Shown here: positions 1-7,552 of the stretch, in pieces | How positions within the stretch are numbered: position 1 is the stretch's first letter | Layout of the letters: every line of letters starts with the position of its first letter | NCBI GenBank assembly: GCA_945869935.1 | Contig: CAMBSA010000011.1 | Location: 1-12,219 of the forward strand | Source of the DNA: Bordetella parapertussis | Lineage (GTDB): Bacteria > Pseudomonadota > Gammaproteobacteria > Burkholderiales > SG8-39 | DNA length: 12,219 bases | Direction of reading: 5' to 3' | Made by a program: the position numbers and the translations under genes | Notes under the pieces: model-generated | Told to the model about the DNA's origin: nothing | Databases searched by the model: none | Seen by the model: the letters and a program-made list of their open reading frames with translations, nothing else

Positions 1-1066
1 TCACCGCAGGGAGGTCAGAGAACGCGGAGTAATCGACGCCTGGGTTAACCGGCATGTTGTCGGTGCCGGTCTTCTGGCTGACGACGAGCTGCGGCTTCTG
101 CTGGCGCTGGGCAAGCGGAGCACCCAGCCCGGTCGCGACAACCGTTACGCGCAGTTCGTCGGTCATCGAATCGTCGTAGACGGCGCCGAGGATGATCGTG
201 GCGTCTTCCGCCGCGAAACTGCGGATCGTATTCATGATCTCGCGGGTTTCCTTCATTTTCAGGCTTGACCGGTTAGCGGTGATGTTGACCAGTACGCCGC
301 GCGCCCCCGATAGATTGACGCCTTCGAGCAGCGGGCTTGCGACGGCCTGTTCGGCCGACAGCCGCGCTCGATCGATCCCCGACGCGGAAGCAGACCCCAT
401 CATCGCCATACCCTGCTCTGCCATCACCGTACGAACGTCCTGGAAGTCCACGTTCACCAGGCCCGGAACGTTGATGATCTCGGATATGCCCGCGACCGCA
501 TTTTTGAGCACGTTGTCGGCCGCACCGAAAGCTTCTTCCATCGTCACGTCATCACCGAGAACCTCCTCGAGTTTCTCGTTGAGTATCACGATTACCGAGT
601 CCACGTGCTGGGCGAGTTCCTCGATGCCCTGCTCGGCTGAGCGCAGCCGTTTGGCCCCCTCGAACGAGAACGGCTTGGTGACAACGGCCACAGTGAGAAT
701 TCCCATCTCCTTGGCAATCTCCGCAATGACGGGCGCGGCTCCGGTTCCGGTTCCTCCTCCCATCCCGGCGGTAATAAAGACCATGTGCGAGCCGCGCAAT
801 GCTTCAGCGATCTGCTCCCTCGCCTCGGTTGCGGCGGCTTTGCCTGCTTCAGGCTTGGCGCCTGCGCCGAGGCCGGTTGCACCGAGCTGGATGTTGATCT
901 TCGATTTGCCACGCACCAGTGCCTGCGCATCGGTATTGGCCGCAATGAATTCCACGCCTGCCACGCCTGCCGAAATCATGTGATCGACCGCATTGCCACC
1001 CGCGCCGCCAACGCCGACGACTTTGATCACCGTTCCAGTGTGTTGAGGTTCCACGATTTCGAACAT
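1..1066 (-). CDS. ftsZ: Cell division GTPase FtsZ (3' end missing)
   Basis: Tubulin-like GTPase that polymerises into the Z-ring on the inner face of the membrane. 355 codons are visible from the ATG at 1066; typical betaproteobacterial FtsZ has about 385, so the end of the C-terminal linker and the conserved tail that binds FtsA/ZipA lie outside the window. The nucleotide-binding domain shows VVGVGGAGGNAVDHM (16-30), NTDAQAL (44-50) and the tubulin signature GGGTGTG (103-109). The T7 loop NVDFQDV (205-211) carries the catalytic aspartates D207 and D210. The C-terminal domain continues with LVNITANRSSLKMKE (259-273) and ELRVTVVATGLG (304-315). The disordered linker begins around residue 317 (PLAQRQQKPQ). 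The start is supported by the AGGAGG site nine bases upstream. Confidence 0.98.
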   Translation of the reverse strand, partial: MFEIVEPQHTGTVIKVVGVGGAGGNAVDHMISAGVAGVEFIAANTDAQALVRGKSKINIQLGATGLGAGAKPEAGKAAATEAREQIAEALRGSHMVFITAGMGGGTGTGAAPVIAEIAKEMGILTVAVVTKPFSFEGAKRLRSAEQGIEELAQHVDSVIVILNEKLEEVLGDDVTMEEAFGAADNVLKNAVAGISEIINVPGLVNVDFQDVRTVMAEQGMAMMGSASASGIDRARLSAEQAVASPLLEGVNLSGARGVLVNITANRSSLKMKETREIMNTIRSFAAEDATIILGAVYDDSMTDELRVTVVATGLGAPLAQRQQKPQLVVSQKTGTDNMPVNPGVDYSAFSDLPAV

Positions 1067-1075
1067 TTTTTATTG

Positions 1076-1081
1076 CCTCCT
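1076..1081 (-). promoter_or_regulatory. Strong ribosome binding site of ftsZ
   Basis: AGGAGG lies nine bases before the ftsZ ATG, with an A-rich spacer (CAATAAAAA). This is one of the best-formed sites in the window and suits a protein needed in large amounts, initiated independently of ftsA. Confidence 0.85.
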
Positions 1082-1092
1082 AGATGCGTGAG

Positions 1093-1113
1093 AAAACAGG
1101 CCGCCTGCCGGCC
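1093..1113 (-). terminator. Terminator-like hairpin upstream of ftsZ (weak)
   Basis: On the transcribed strand GGCCG and CGGCC (1109-1113 and 1099-1103) form a perfect 5-bp GC stem with a 5-base loop, extendable by a G-U pair, and are followed two bases later by TTTT (1096-1093). The stem is short and the U run is only four, so at most it would terminate part of the transcripts. It may instead be an attenuator, an RNA processing site or a stabilising structure, since ftsZ directly downstream must be expressed. Confidence 0.3.
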
Positions 1114-1174
1114 CACCGACAACGAATACACCCGCGAAGGAGTGTTCCCCTCCGCGAATCCGAAAAACAGATCT

Positions 1175-2404
1175 TCAGAAATTGCTCTGAAACCATTCTT
1201 TCATCCTCGCCATGACCTGCTTGAACGAACCACCCTGGCGCGCGAGCATCCCGCGCTCCATCTGTGAACGCCCCTCTAGCAACAAGCCGACCGCAGTGGC
1301 ATAGCGAGGACTGCGCACAACGTCCGAGAGGCCGCCTGCGTAGCGGGGCACACCAAGACGAACCGGCATGTGAAAAATCTCTTCACCGAGTTCGACCATG
1401 CCTTGCATGACCGACGATCCTCCGGTCAGCACGATCCCTGACGAGAGCAACTCCTCATAGCCCGATTCCCGGAGCACCCGCTGCACGAGTGAATAGAGCT
1501 CCTCGATTCGTGGTTCCACCACCTCCGCGAGCACCTGCCTCGACAACTGGCGCGAGGGGCGGTCGCCCACGCCTGGAACATCGATCATTTCGTTCGGATC
1601 AGCCAGCTGGCGCAGCGCCACGCCGTGGCGGATCTTGAGTTCCTCCGCATCCTGCGTGGGTGTGCGCAAGGCCATCGCCACGTCATTGGTTATCTGGTCA
1701 CCCGCAATCGGCACGACCGCGGTATGCCTGATCGCACCCTCGCGAAAAATCGCGATGTCGGTTGTGCCTCCGCCGATGTCCACCAGCGCCACGCCGAGCT
1801 CCTTTTCGTCTTCGGTCAGCACCGACAGGCTGGAGGCAAGGGGCTGAAGTATCAGGTCCGCCACATCAAGCCCGCAGCGGCGCACGCATTTGACGATGTT
1901 TTGCGCAGCGGAGACGGCACCGGTGACGATATGTACCTTTACCTCCAGGCGCACACCGCTCATCCCCAGCGGCTCGCGCACACCGTCCTGGCCATCAACG
2001 ATGAATTCCTGCGTTAGGATATGAAGGACCTGCTGGTCAGTCGGAATCGGCATAGCACGCGCGGTCTCGATCGCACGCGATACGTCGATCGGCCCGACTT
2101 CCTTGTCCTTCACCGCGACCATCCCGGTGGAGTTGAAGCTCCTGATGTGACTACCGGCGATCCCGGTATAGACGCGCTGGATCTTGCAGTCCGCCATCAG
2201 CTCCGCCTCCTCGAGCGCCCGCTGAATAGCATTGACCGTCGACTCGATATTGACCACCACGCCCTTCTTCAATCCGCGTGATTCGTGGCTGCCCATCCCG
2301 ATGACTTCCAGTCGGCCGTCTGGCCCCAGCTCAGCCACCATCGCAACGACTTTCGACGTTCCGATATCCAGCCCAACGATCAGGTTCTTGTTGTCGTTTT
2401 TCAT
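1175..2404 (-). CDS. ftsA: Cell division protein FtsA
   Basis: Actin-like ATPase that tethers FtsZ filaments to the inner membrane and activates the divisome. It is 409 residues long, near the usual length. Domain 1A begins with the phosphate-1 motif GLDIGTSKVV (11-20). The FtsA-specific 1C domain occupies roughly 80-160. The phosphate-2 motif ALVDIGGGTTDIAIF lies at 206-220 and the adenosine motif GIVLTGGSSVMQGM at 323-336. The last residues (about 393-409, FKQVMARMKEWFQSNF) form a probable amphipathic membrane-targeting helix with Phe/Trp and Lys/Arg, as in E. coli FtsA. The start is fixed: an in-frame TGA lies 9 bases upstream (2416-2414) with no other usual start codon between. There is no good Shine-Dalgarno sequence, which suggests dependence on upstream translation. 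Confidence 0.98.
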   Translation of the reverse strand: MKNDNKNLIVGLDIGTSKVVAMVAELGPDGRLEVIGMGSHESRGLKKGVVVNIESTVNAIQRALEEAELMADCKIQRVYTGIAGSHIRSFNSTGMVAVKDKEVGPIDVSRAIETARAMPIPTDQQVLHILTQEFIVDGQDGVREPLGMSGVRLEVKVHIVTGAVSAAQNIVKCVRRCGLDVADLILQPLASSLSVLTEDEKELGVALVDIGGGTTDIAIFREGAIRHTAVVPIAGDQITNDVAMALRTPTQDAEELKIRHGVALRQLADPNEMIDVPGVGDRPSRQLSRQVLAEVVEPRIEELYSLVQRVLRESGYEELLSSGIVLTGGSSVMQGMVELGEEIFHMPVRLGVPRYAGGLSDVVRSPRYATAVGLLLEGRSQMERGMLARQGGSFKQVMARMKEWFQSNF

Positions 2405-2405
2405 G

Positions 2406-2438
2406 TCATCGATTCATTCTTGGAGAGCACGATTTCAT
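2406..2438 (-). other. Candidate 10-codon coupling mini-ORF between ftsQ and ftsA
   Basis: The ftsQ stop lies in GTATGA, so an ATG (2438-2436) overlaps it as ATGA. It opens [10 protein letters not shown], which stops at TGA (2408-2406) one base before the ftsA ATG. A GGAAG site (2444-2448) five bases upstream of the mini-ORF ATG lies in the last ftsQ codons, whereas ftsA itself lacks a clear Shine-Dalgarno sequence. Seen: frame, overlap and spacing. Inferred: ribosomes finishing ftsQ reinitiate here and again at ftsA. It may be chance in a 30-base spacer. Confidence 0.35.
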
Positions 2439-3193
2439 ACTTTCTTCCGGGTGCCTTTGCCCGCGTCCTCGCGTTCCACGCCCGGGACGCGCAGCGCAAA
2501 GCCGTTGGGATAGCGCAGGTCGACATAGTCCAGACGGCGCGAAAGTCGCGCGAGCGTTCGCGGATACACCTCGATAAACCGTGAGAGGCGATTGCTTGCG
2601 AGTTCCTTGTCCGAGTCCCGGCCGAGCTGAACGGACAAGCCGTTGGACAGCTTCAGGTGCCACGCATACCGCGCCGACAGCACGACTTCGCGCGGCTCCA
2701 GACCGATGGGAGCAAGCAGTTCCCGGTACTGCGCAAACGCCTTTGCGACTTCGCGCTCACTCCCCGAGGGCCCCCCGAACACAGGCAGCTCCGCCGTCGT
2801 GCGCCCGGAGAAGAGTTCGCCGTTGACATTCACCAGACGTGCATCTGCAAGCGAACCCCATCGTGCGAGCGGCCGGTGTTCCTCGATCACGATCTCGAGC
2901 CGGTCTGGCCAACGCCGCCGAACCTCGGCCCGGCGCACCCAGGGAATCGTCTCGAACATACCGCGAACCGAATCAAGGTCCAGCGTAAAAAACGTCCCGG
3001 ACAAACGCCCGTCCAGCGCCTTTGCGACGTCGTCATAGCCGACATGCCTCGCATCACCGGATATCTGGATGACCCGCAAAGGAAATGCAGGCGAGCGAAC
3101 CAGAGCCCTCAACGCGAAGAATGCGCACAAGGTGAGAACGAACAGGATCAATCCGTTTGACATCGAGTTCATCACTCGCGGATTACTCCACAT
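2435..3193 (-). CDS. ftsQ: Cell division protein FtsQ
   Basis: Bitopic inner-membrane divisome protein that, in a complex with FtsB and FtsL, links early and late division proteins. The frame opens 36 codons further upstream inside ddlB, but the ATG at 3193 is chosen: it has an AAGGTG site at 3200-3205 with a 6-base spacer, overlaps the ddlB end by 11 bases, and gives a typical 252-residue FtsQ. Residues 1-13 are a short cytoplasmic tail, about 14-33 a single membrane segment ([17 protein letters not shown]), about 37-106 the POTRA domain ([37 protein letters not shown]), and 108-240 the beta domain with LVNVNGELF (120-128) and [13 protein letters not shown] (223-235). The C-terminal tail is Lys/Arg-rich. 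It ends 30 bases before ftsA. Confidence 0.96.
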   Translation of the reverse strand: MWSNPRVMNSMSNGLILFVLTLCAFFALRALVRSPAFPLRVIQISGDARHVGYDDVAKALDGRLSGTFFTLDLDSVRGMFETIPWVRRAEVRRRWPDRLEIVIEEHRPLARWGSLADARLVNVNGELFSGRTTAELPVFGGPSGSEREVAKAFAQYRELLAPIGLEPREVVLSARYAWHLKLSNGLSVQLGRDSDKELASNRLSRFIEVYPRTLARLSRRLDYVDLRYPNGFALRVPGVEREDAGKGTRKKV

Positions 3194-4127
3194 GACCACC
3201 ACCTTCCTGCATGCCGCACTCCGTGAGGCTCGCGGTCTCGAGAATCCGCAGGCAAAGATCACCAAAGGGAACGCCGGCGTGACGTGCTGCCATTGGCACA
3301 AGCGAATGGTCGGTCATGCCGGGCGACGTATTGATTTCAAGAAAGTACGGCTTGCCCGCGCGATCGAGCATCACGTCGACCCTGCCCCAGCCACGACAAC
3401 CAATCGCGTTGAACGCGCGCAATGCTTCGCGCTGGATCGCCTGCTCAGCATCCGGCGGCAATCCGCAGGGAAGGATGTAGCGGGTGTCGTCGGCGACATA
3501 CTTTGCGTGATAGTCGTAGAAATCGCGCGAGGTTTCGAGCCGTATCAGCGGCAAGGACATGTTGCCGAGGATTCCCGCGGTCAGTTCGCTGCCCTCGATG
3601 AACTGTTCGGCGATGATGAGGCAGTCGTATTTTGCCGCGAGGTCATAAGACGCAGGCAGATCGGCTGCATGTATTACCTTGCTCATCCCGATGGACGACC
3701 CTTCGTTCGCGGGCTTGACCATGATCGGAACCCCGAGCCGCTCTGCTACAGCCGCGAAATCCGTCCCGGCATGAAGCAGTTCGTACGCGGGTGTTGACAC
3801 ACCGGTCGCCTGCCACAGGAGCTTGGTCCTCCATTTGTCCATCGCGAGGCTGCTCGCCAGGACGCCCGACCCCGTATACGGAATTCCGAGCAGTTCGAGC
3901 ATTCCCTGGATCGTTCCGTCCTCGCCGTAACGCCCGTGGAGAGCGATGAATACTCGGTCGAAATTCTCGCCCGCGAGTTCGGCCATCCCGCGCAGCCCCG
4001 GATCGAAAGGATGCGCATCCACGCCTTTACTGATCAGCGCGTCGAGGACCATGGCACCGCTTTTGAGGGACACCTCACGTTCTGCAGACCGCCCTCCCAG
4101 AAGCACCGCGACCTTGCCCAGGTTCAT
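3183..4127 (-). CDS. ddlB: D-alanine:D-alanine ligase Ddl
   Basis: Cytoplasmic ATP-grasp ligase that joins two D-Ala molecules into the dipeptide used by MurF. The product has 314 residues, close to the E. coli DdlB length. The N-terminal domain has [16 protein letters not shown] (9-24), including the first D-Ala-binding Glu (E16). [15 protein letters not shown] lies at 64-78, [15 protein letters not shown] at 137-151 and HAKYVADDT at 207-215. The Tyr of the KY pair (Y210) marks D-Ala-D-Ala specificity; the D-lactate-forming VanA type has His there. GRVDVML (248-254) and [17 protein letters not shown] (262-278) supply Mg-binding D251, E264 and N266. GGGGAGG at 4132-4138 precedes the ATG, which overlaps the murB stop as ATGA. 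The last 11 bases overlap ftsQ. Confidence 0.97.
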   Translation of the reverse strand: MNLGKVAVLLGGRSAEREVSLKSGAMVLDALISKGVDAHPFDPGLRGMAELAGENFDRVFIALHGRYGEDGTIQGMLELLGIPYTGSGVLASSLAMDKWRTKLLWQATGVSTPAYELLHAGTDFAAVAERLGVPIMVKPANEGSSIGMSKVIHAADLPASYDLAAKYDCLIIAEQFIEGSELTAGILGNMSLPLIRLETSRDFYDYHAKYVADDTRYILPCGLPPDAEQAIQREALRAFNAIGCRGWGRVDVMLDRAGKPYFLEINTSPGMTDHSLVPMAARHAGVPFGDLCLRILETASLTECGMQEGGGHVE

Positions 4128-5029
4128 TCCGCCTCCCCGACAACCCGGACTTCAGGCACGAGGTCGACACCGAATTTCTCACGAACGGCCGACCTCGCAT
4201 GCGCGATGAGGGCCTCGATATCGGATGCGCGAGCGACCCCGTCAGGGTTGACAATGAAGTTCGCGTGCTTCTCGGAAATCCTCGCGCCACCAATCGAAAA
4301 TCCCTTGAGTCCGCACGCTTCAATCAGGCGCGCCGCATGATCACCTTCAGGATTCCGGAACACCGAGCCGGCATTCGGCAGGTTGAGCGGCTGGGACTCG
4401 ATCCTCTTTGACAGCATGTCGCGTATCCGCGCCCGGGACGCGACTGCGTCGCCGCGCCGGAACCGGAATCCGACACCAACAAACCATTCCTCACGCGGCC
4501 TGGCCGGAACGCAATGCCGGTAGCCGAGATCGTAGTCCTGGCCCTGTCTCGTATGAAGTACTCCATGCCGATCCACGGTACGTACCCAGTCGACAAAGCT
4601 CCAGGTCTCCGAACCGTAGCAACCCGCGTTCATCGCAAGTGCTCCGCCGACAGTTCCCGGAACGCCCGCGAGGAATTCCGCACCTTCGAAGCCGTGTGTC
4701 GCGGCGAAGCGTGCAACCTTCGGACTCGCCACCCCGGCGTCCGCGACCAGCACTTCACCGTCAAAGCGCATGGTTCCGTGGCTGGTATGTATCAGGATCA
4801 CCGTCCCCCGATATCCGCCATCGCGCACCAGGAAATTCGATCCCAGTCCGACAAAGCAGACTGGCTCCCCTTCAGGAAGTGAAGCGAGAAACATGCAGAG
4901 ATCATCCGTGTCAGCCGGTACGTAGGCTCGCGCTGCCACGCCACCCGCCCGCCAGGAAACATGCCGTGCCATCGGCTCGTCCCGGAGAGATCGGCCACGA
5001 AGAAGACGCGTTTGTTCGGTCATGTTCAT
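4124..5029 (-). CDS. murB: UDP-N-acetylenolpyruvoylglucosamine reductase MurB, type II-like
   Basis: Cytoplasmic FAD- and NADPH-dependent reductase that converts UDP-GlcNAc-enolpyruvate to UDP-MurNAc. The product has 301 residues. The FAD-binding domain shows [10 protein letters not shown] at 61-70 and [19 protein letters not shown] at 121-139; probable catalytic residues by family alignment are R171 (in LGYR), S222 (in NAGSVF) and E293 (in VPEVR). The length and the [22 protein letters not shown] segment resemble type II MurB (Bacillus/Staphylococcus-like), not the roughly 340-residue type I enzyme of E. coli; this is inferred by recall. The ATG overlaps the murC stop (ATGA) and has AGGA at 5035-5038; a second ATG two codons later (5023) is possible. 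The stop overlaps the ddlB ATG as ATGA. Confidence 0.96.
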   Translation of the reverse strand: MNMTEQTRLLRGRSLRDEPMARHVSWRAGGVAARAYVPADTDDLCMFLASLPEGEPVCFVGLGSNFLVRDGGYRGTVILIHTSHGTMRFDGEVLVADAGVASPKVARFAATHGFEGAEFLAGVPGTVGGALAMNAGCYGSETWSFVDWVRTVDRHGVLHTRQGQDYDLGYRHCVPARPREEWFVGVGFRFRRGDAVASRARIRDMLSKRIESQPLNLPNAGSVFRNPEGDHAARLIEACGLKGFSIGGARISEKHANFIVNPDGVARASDIEALIAHARSAVREKFGVDLVPEVRVVGEAE

Positions 5030-6456
5030 GCTCGTCCTGCACCGGATGCAGCACGAATGCCACTCGCCTCGACAACCCCGTCCTGATTGGCAAGTTGCGC
5101 GGGCACACCACCGATCGAACCCGCACCCATGATCACAACCACATCGCCCGGCCGAACCGCCTTACGTATCGCGGTGGCCATTTCCCTGACGTCTTCGACG
5201 AATATCGGCTCAACCTTGCCCGCGACTCGCACAGCTCTTGCGAGCGAGCGCCCGTCTGCGGCAACGATCGGCGTCTCGCCCGCGGGATAGACGTCGTTCA
5301 ATACCAATGCATCGACGCTCGAAAGAACGCCGACGAAATCTTCGAACAGGTCGCGCGTCCGCGTATAGCGGTGCGGCTGGAATGCGAGCACCAGACGACG
5401 GCCAGGGAACGCACCTCGCGCCGCTTCCAGCGTTGCGCGCATTTCTGCCGGGTGATGCCCGTAGTCGTCAACGAGCGTGAACGTGCCGCCCTCCGTCCGC
5501 ACTTCGCCCCAGCGCTGGAAGCGCCGACCGACGCCGCGAAACTCGCCCAGCGCCCGACGGACGGCATCGTCAGGAATTCCGATTTCGTCGGCAATTGCCA
5601 CCGCGGCCAGTGCGTTCAGGACGTTGTGCCGTCCGGGAAGGTTCAGCGAAATATCAAGGGGAGATGACCCATCGCGCAGCGCTGTAAAGCTCATTTTTTC
5701 GCCGGCGACGACGTTCACCGCCCGCACCATCGCGTCCTCGCGGAATCCATAGGTGATCACCGGCTTGGACACCAGGGGTTGTATCTCGCGCACGTTCGCG
5801 TCGTCGATGCACAGGACGGCGCTGCCGTAGAAGGGCAGGTTCTGAAGGAAAGCGATGAACGCCTGCTTGAGCCTGGCGAAGTCGTGCTGGTAGGTCTCCA
5901 TGTGATCCGCGTCGATGTTCGTGATGACCGCGATCACGGGCTGAAGATGCAGGAAGGAGGCATCGGATTCATCAGCCTCGACCACGATGAACTCGCCTGC
6001 GCCCAACCGGGCATTCGAAGCCGCTGCGGTCAGCCGACCACCGATCACGAATGTCGGATCAAAGCCCCCCTCGGCCAACACGCTCGCGACCAGGCTTGTG
6101 GTCGTGGTCTTGCCATGCGTACCCGCCACGGCGATGCCCTGCTTCAGCCGCATCAGTTCGGCAAGCATCAACGCACGCGGCACGACGGGGATCCGCCGTG
6201 TGCGGGCCGCGATCACCTCCGGGTTGTCGCTCTTTACAGCGGACGAAATCACGACGGCATCCGCATCAATGACATTGCCGGCCTCATGTCCGAGTACAAC
6301 TCGGACACCGATGCCGGATAACCGCTCGGTGGCAGCGTTCGCAAACAGGTCCGACCCGCTCACCTGATAGCCGAGTGTCGCCAGCACCTCGGCAATGCCG
6401 CTCATGCCGGATCCACCGATCCCGACGAAATGTATGCGTTTGACCTTGTGCTTCAT
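5026..6456 (-). CDS. murC: UDP-MurNAc:L-alanine ligase MurC
   Basis: Cytoplasmic ATP-dependent ligase that adds L-alanine to UDP-MurNAc, the first residue of the stem peptide. The chosen ATG at 6456 gives 476 residues beginning [17 protein letters not shown] and forms an ATGA overlap with the murG stop. A further in-frame ATG at 6474 would add six residues (MHGSGA); it is less likely because the homologues I recall begin near MKHKVK. Neither start has a strong Shine-Dalgarno sequence, so initiation may depend on coupling with murG. Motifs are [14 protein letters not shown] (12-25) in the UDP-binding domain, P-loop GTHGKTTTT (112-120), [10 protein letters not shown] (160-169), DDYGHHPAE (330-338) and QPHRYTRT (360-367). 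The stop overlaps the murB ATG as ATGA. Confidence 0.97.
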   Translation of the reverse strand: MKHKVKRIHFVGIGGSGMSGIAEVLATLGYQVSGSDLFANAATERLSGIGVRVVLGHEAGNVIDADAVVISSAVKSDNPEVIAARTRRIPVVPRALMLAELMRLKQGIAVAGTHGKTTTTSLVASVLAEGGFDPTFVIGGRLTAAASNARLGAGEFIVVEADESDASFLHLQPVIAVITNIDADHMETYQHDFARLKQAFIAFLQNLPFYGSAVLCIDDANVREIQPLVSKPVITYGFREDAMVRAVNVVAGEKMSFTALRDGSSPLDISLNLPGRHNVLNALAAVAIADEIGIPDDAVRRALGEFRGVGRRFQRWGEVRTEGGTFTLVDDYGHHPAEMRATLEAARGAFPGRRLVLAFQPHRYTRTRDLFEDFVGVLSSVDALVLNDVYPAGETPIVAADGRSLARAVRVAGKVEPIFVEDVREMATAIRKAVRPGDVVVIMGAGSIGGVPAQLANQDGVVEASGIRAASGAGRA

Positions 6457-7511
6457 CGCGCCAGATCCATGCATACTTCTGCAACCTGCTCCGCCGCCTG
6501 TGGCATCGCAAGCGCGCGGGCCTTCCGTGCCATCACGGACAGGGCATCCCGCGTGAAGCCGGAAATCAGGGAAGCAAGCCGCTCCGGCGTCAGGTCCTGT
6601 TGCGAAAGAAGTATCGCAGCGCCCTCATCGGCGAGGTGCCGTGCGTTTCCCGTCTGGTGGTCATCCACCGCGAACGGGTACGGAATGAGGACGCTGGCCA
6701 CGCCTGCGGCGGAAAGTTCGGAAACCGTGAGCGCTCCCGCCCTGCACACGACTACGTCGGCATCACGGTAGGCGGATGCCATGTCGTCAATGAACGGCAC
6801 CGCACTCGCCGTTACGCCAGCTTCAAGGTAGAGCGACCTGAGACCGTCCACATGTTTCGCACCGGCCTGATGCGTTACCACCGGTCGGGACTCCCCCGGG
6901 AGCAAGGCGATCGCGTGCGGGACCACGTCATTAATCGGTTTCGCTCCAAGGCTGCCTCCGACCACGAGCAGGCGCAACGGACCGGTTCTGGACCCGTACC
7001 GAATGTCCGGAGGTGGCGACGCGACGATTTCCCTGCGGACCGGGTTCCCGACCACTTGCGCCTTGCGCAAGGCACCTGGAAACGCCGCGAGTACCCTGCT
7101 GGCGACCACGGCAAGAACACGGTTCGCGAGGCCCGCCACCGAATTCTGTTCATGAAGTACGAGCGGCCTTCCGAGCAGCCGTGCCATCACTCCACCAGGA
7201 AACGAGACGTAGCCACCGAGCCCAAGCACCACATCGGGCCGATGTTTATCGATCGCCCGCAGGCTTTGCCAGAAAGCACGCAGCAGGCGCAGTGGCAGCA
7301 TCGCGATCGCAACAAAACCCTTGCCGCGAAGACCCGAAAAATCGATCAGTTCCATGGGATACCCGCGCGCAGACACCAGCTTCGCCTCCAGGCCTGCGCG
7401 ACTGCCCAGCCAGATCACGCTCCAACCGAGTCCCCGCAGGTGATCGGCAACGGCAAGCCCCGGAAAAACGTGACCACCGGTTCCGCCGGCCATGATCATC
7501 AGCGTTCTCAT
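6453..7511 (-). CDS. murG: Lipid II synthase MurG (UDP-GlcNAc transferase)
   Basis: Peripheral inner-membrane GT-B glycosyltransferase that adds GlcNAc from UDP-GlcNAc to lipid I, giving lipid II. The 352-residue length is normal for the family. The N-terminal acceptor domain has the G loop [11 protein letters not shown] at 8-18, [11 protein letters not shown] at 97-107 and [12 protein letters not shown] at 120-131. The C-terminal donor domain has [13 protein letters not shown] at 183-195 and [15 protein letters not shown] at 256-270, followed by [14 protein letters not shown] at 277-290, which binds the UDP-GlcNAc moiety in family members. The ATG is preceded by AGGAGG at 7519-7524 with a 7-base spacer. 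The TGA stop overlaps the murC ATG as ATGA. Confidence 0.98.
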   Translation of the reverse strand: MRTLMIMAGGTGGHVFPGLAVADHLRGLGWSVIWLGSRAGLEAKLVSARGYPMELIDFSGLRGKGFVAIAMLPLRLLRAFWQSLRAIDKHRPDVVLGLGGYVSFPGGVMARLLGRPLVLHEQNSVAGLANRVLAVVASRVLAAFPGALRKAQVVGNPVRREIVASPPPDIRYGSRTGPLRLLVVGGSLGAKPINDVVPHAIALLPGESRPVVTHQAGAKHVDGLRSLYLEAGVTASAVPFIDDMASAYRDADVVVCRAGALTVSELSAAGVASVLIPYPFAVDDHQTGNARHLADEGAAILLSQQDLTPERLASLISGFTRDALSVMARKARALAMPQAAEQVAEVCMDLAR

Positions 7512-7552
7512 GAACGCGCCTCCTGCAGGCAGAGACGAATGCGGTGTTTCAT
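7508..7552 (-). other. Candidate 14-codon coupling mini-ORF between ftsW and murG
   Basis: The ftsW stop lies in the sequence GCATGA. The ATG within it (7552-7550) opens a 14-codon frame, [14 protein letters not shown], that ends at a TGA (7510-7508) which itself overlaps the murG ATG as ATGA. A G-rich Shine-Dalgarno-like run (GGGGGGAGG, 7557-7565) lies four bases upstream of the mini-ORF ATG, inside the last ftsW codons, too far from murG to serve it directly. Seen: both ATGA overlaps and the open frame. Inferred: the mini-ORF carries ribosomes from ftsW to murG, and the peptide itself may have no function. It could also be chance in a short spacer. Confidence 0.35.
7519..7524 (-). promoter_or_regulatory. 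Ribosome binding site of murG
   Basis: A consensus AGGAGG lies seven bases upstream of the murG ATG, within the mini-ORF that bridges ftsW and murG. MurG can therefore initiate on its own as well as by reinitiation. Confidence 0.8.

Larger units (their letters stand above)
1067..1174 (-). promoter_or_regulatory. ftsA-ftsZ spacer with several potential hairpins
   Basis: This is the only long gap in the operon. In the direction of transcription it holds three potential stem-loops. One straddles the ftsA stop (1174-1191, 6-bp arms TTCAGA/TCTGAA with a 6-base loop). One is a bulged stem at 1133-1156 (CGC-GGAG/CTCC-GCG). The third is a GC-rich 5-bp stem at 1099-1113 followed by TGTTTTCT. The ftsZ ribosome binding site closes the spacer. 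I see no convincing sigma-70 promoter, though a weak one could be present. No gene is seen here. Confidence 0.5.

Noticed and set aside
192..983. Plus-strand open frame of 263 codons opposite ftsZ
   Set aside because: It is Ser/Ala/Pro-rich shadow sequence of the highly conserved ftsZ, with no ribosome binding site or domain.
3194..3301. Upstream extension of ftsQ to ATG 3301
   Set aside because: The 36 extra codons lie within ddlB and would put a long unrelated tail before the single membrane segment; ATG 3193 has a good ribosome binding site and gives the usual length.
3069..3797. Plus-strand open frame of 242 codons opposite ftsQ and ddlB
   Set aside because: It spans the ends of two real genes in antisense and shows no recognisable motif.
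4408..5667. Long plus-strand open frame of 419 codons opposite murB and murC
   Set aside because: It is antisense to two certain genes, crosses their boundary, is rich in Arg, Pro, Ser and His as expected from the complement of GC-rich codons, and shows no recognisable domain.
6457..6474. Upstream murC start at ATG 6474
   Set aside because: It adds only MHGSGA and has no better ribosome binding site; ATG 6456 forms the ATGA overlap seen at neighbouring junctions. It cannot be fully excluded.
7508..7552. The mini-ORF as a frameshifted N-terminus of murG
   Set aside because: MurG proteins normally begin within a few residues of the AGGTGGH motif, which the 7511 start satisfies, so no extra N-terminal sequence is missing.
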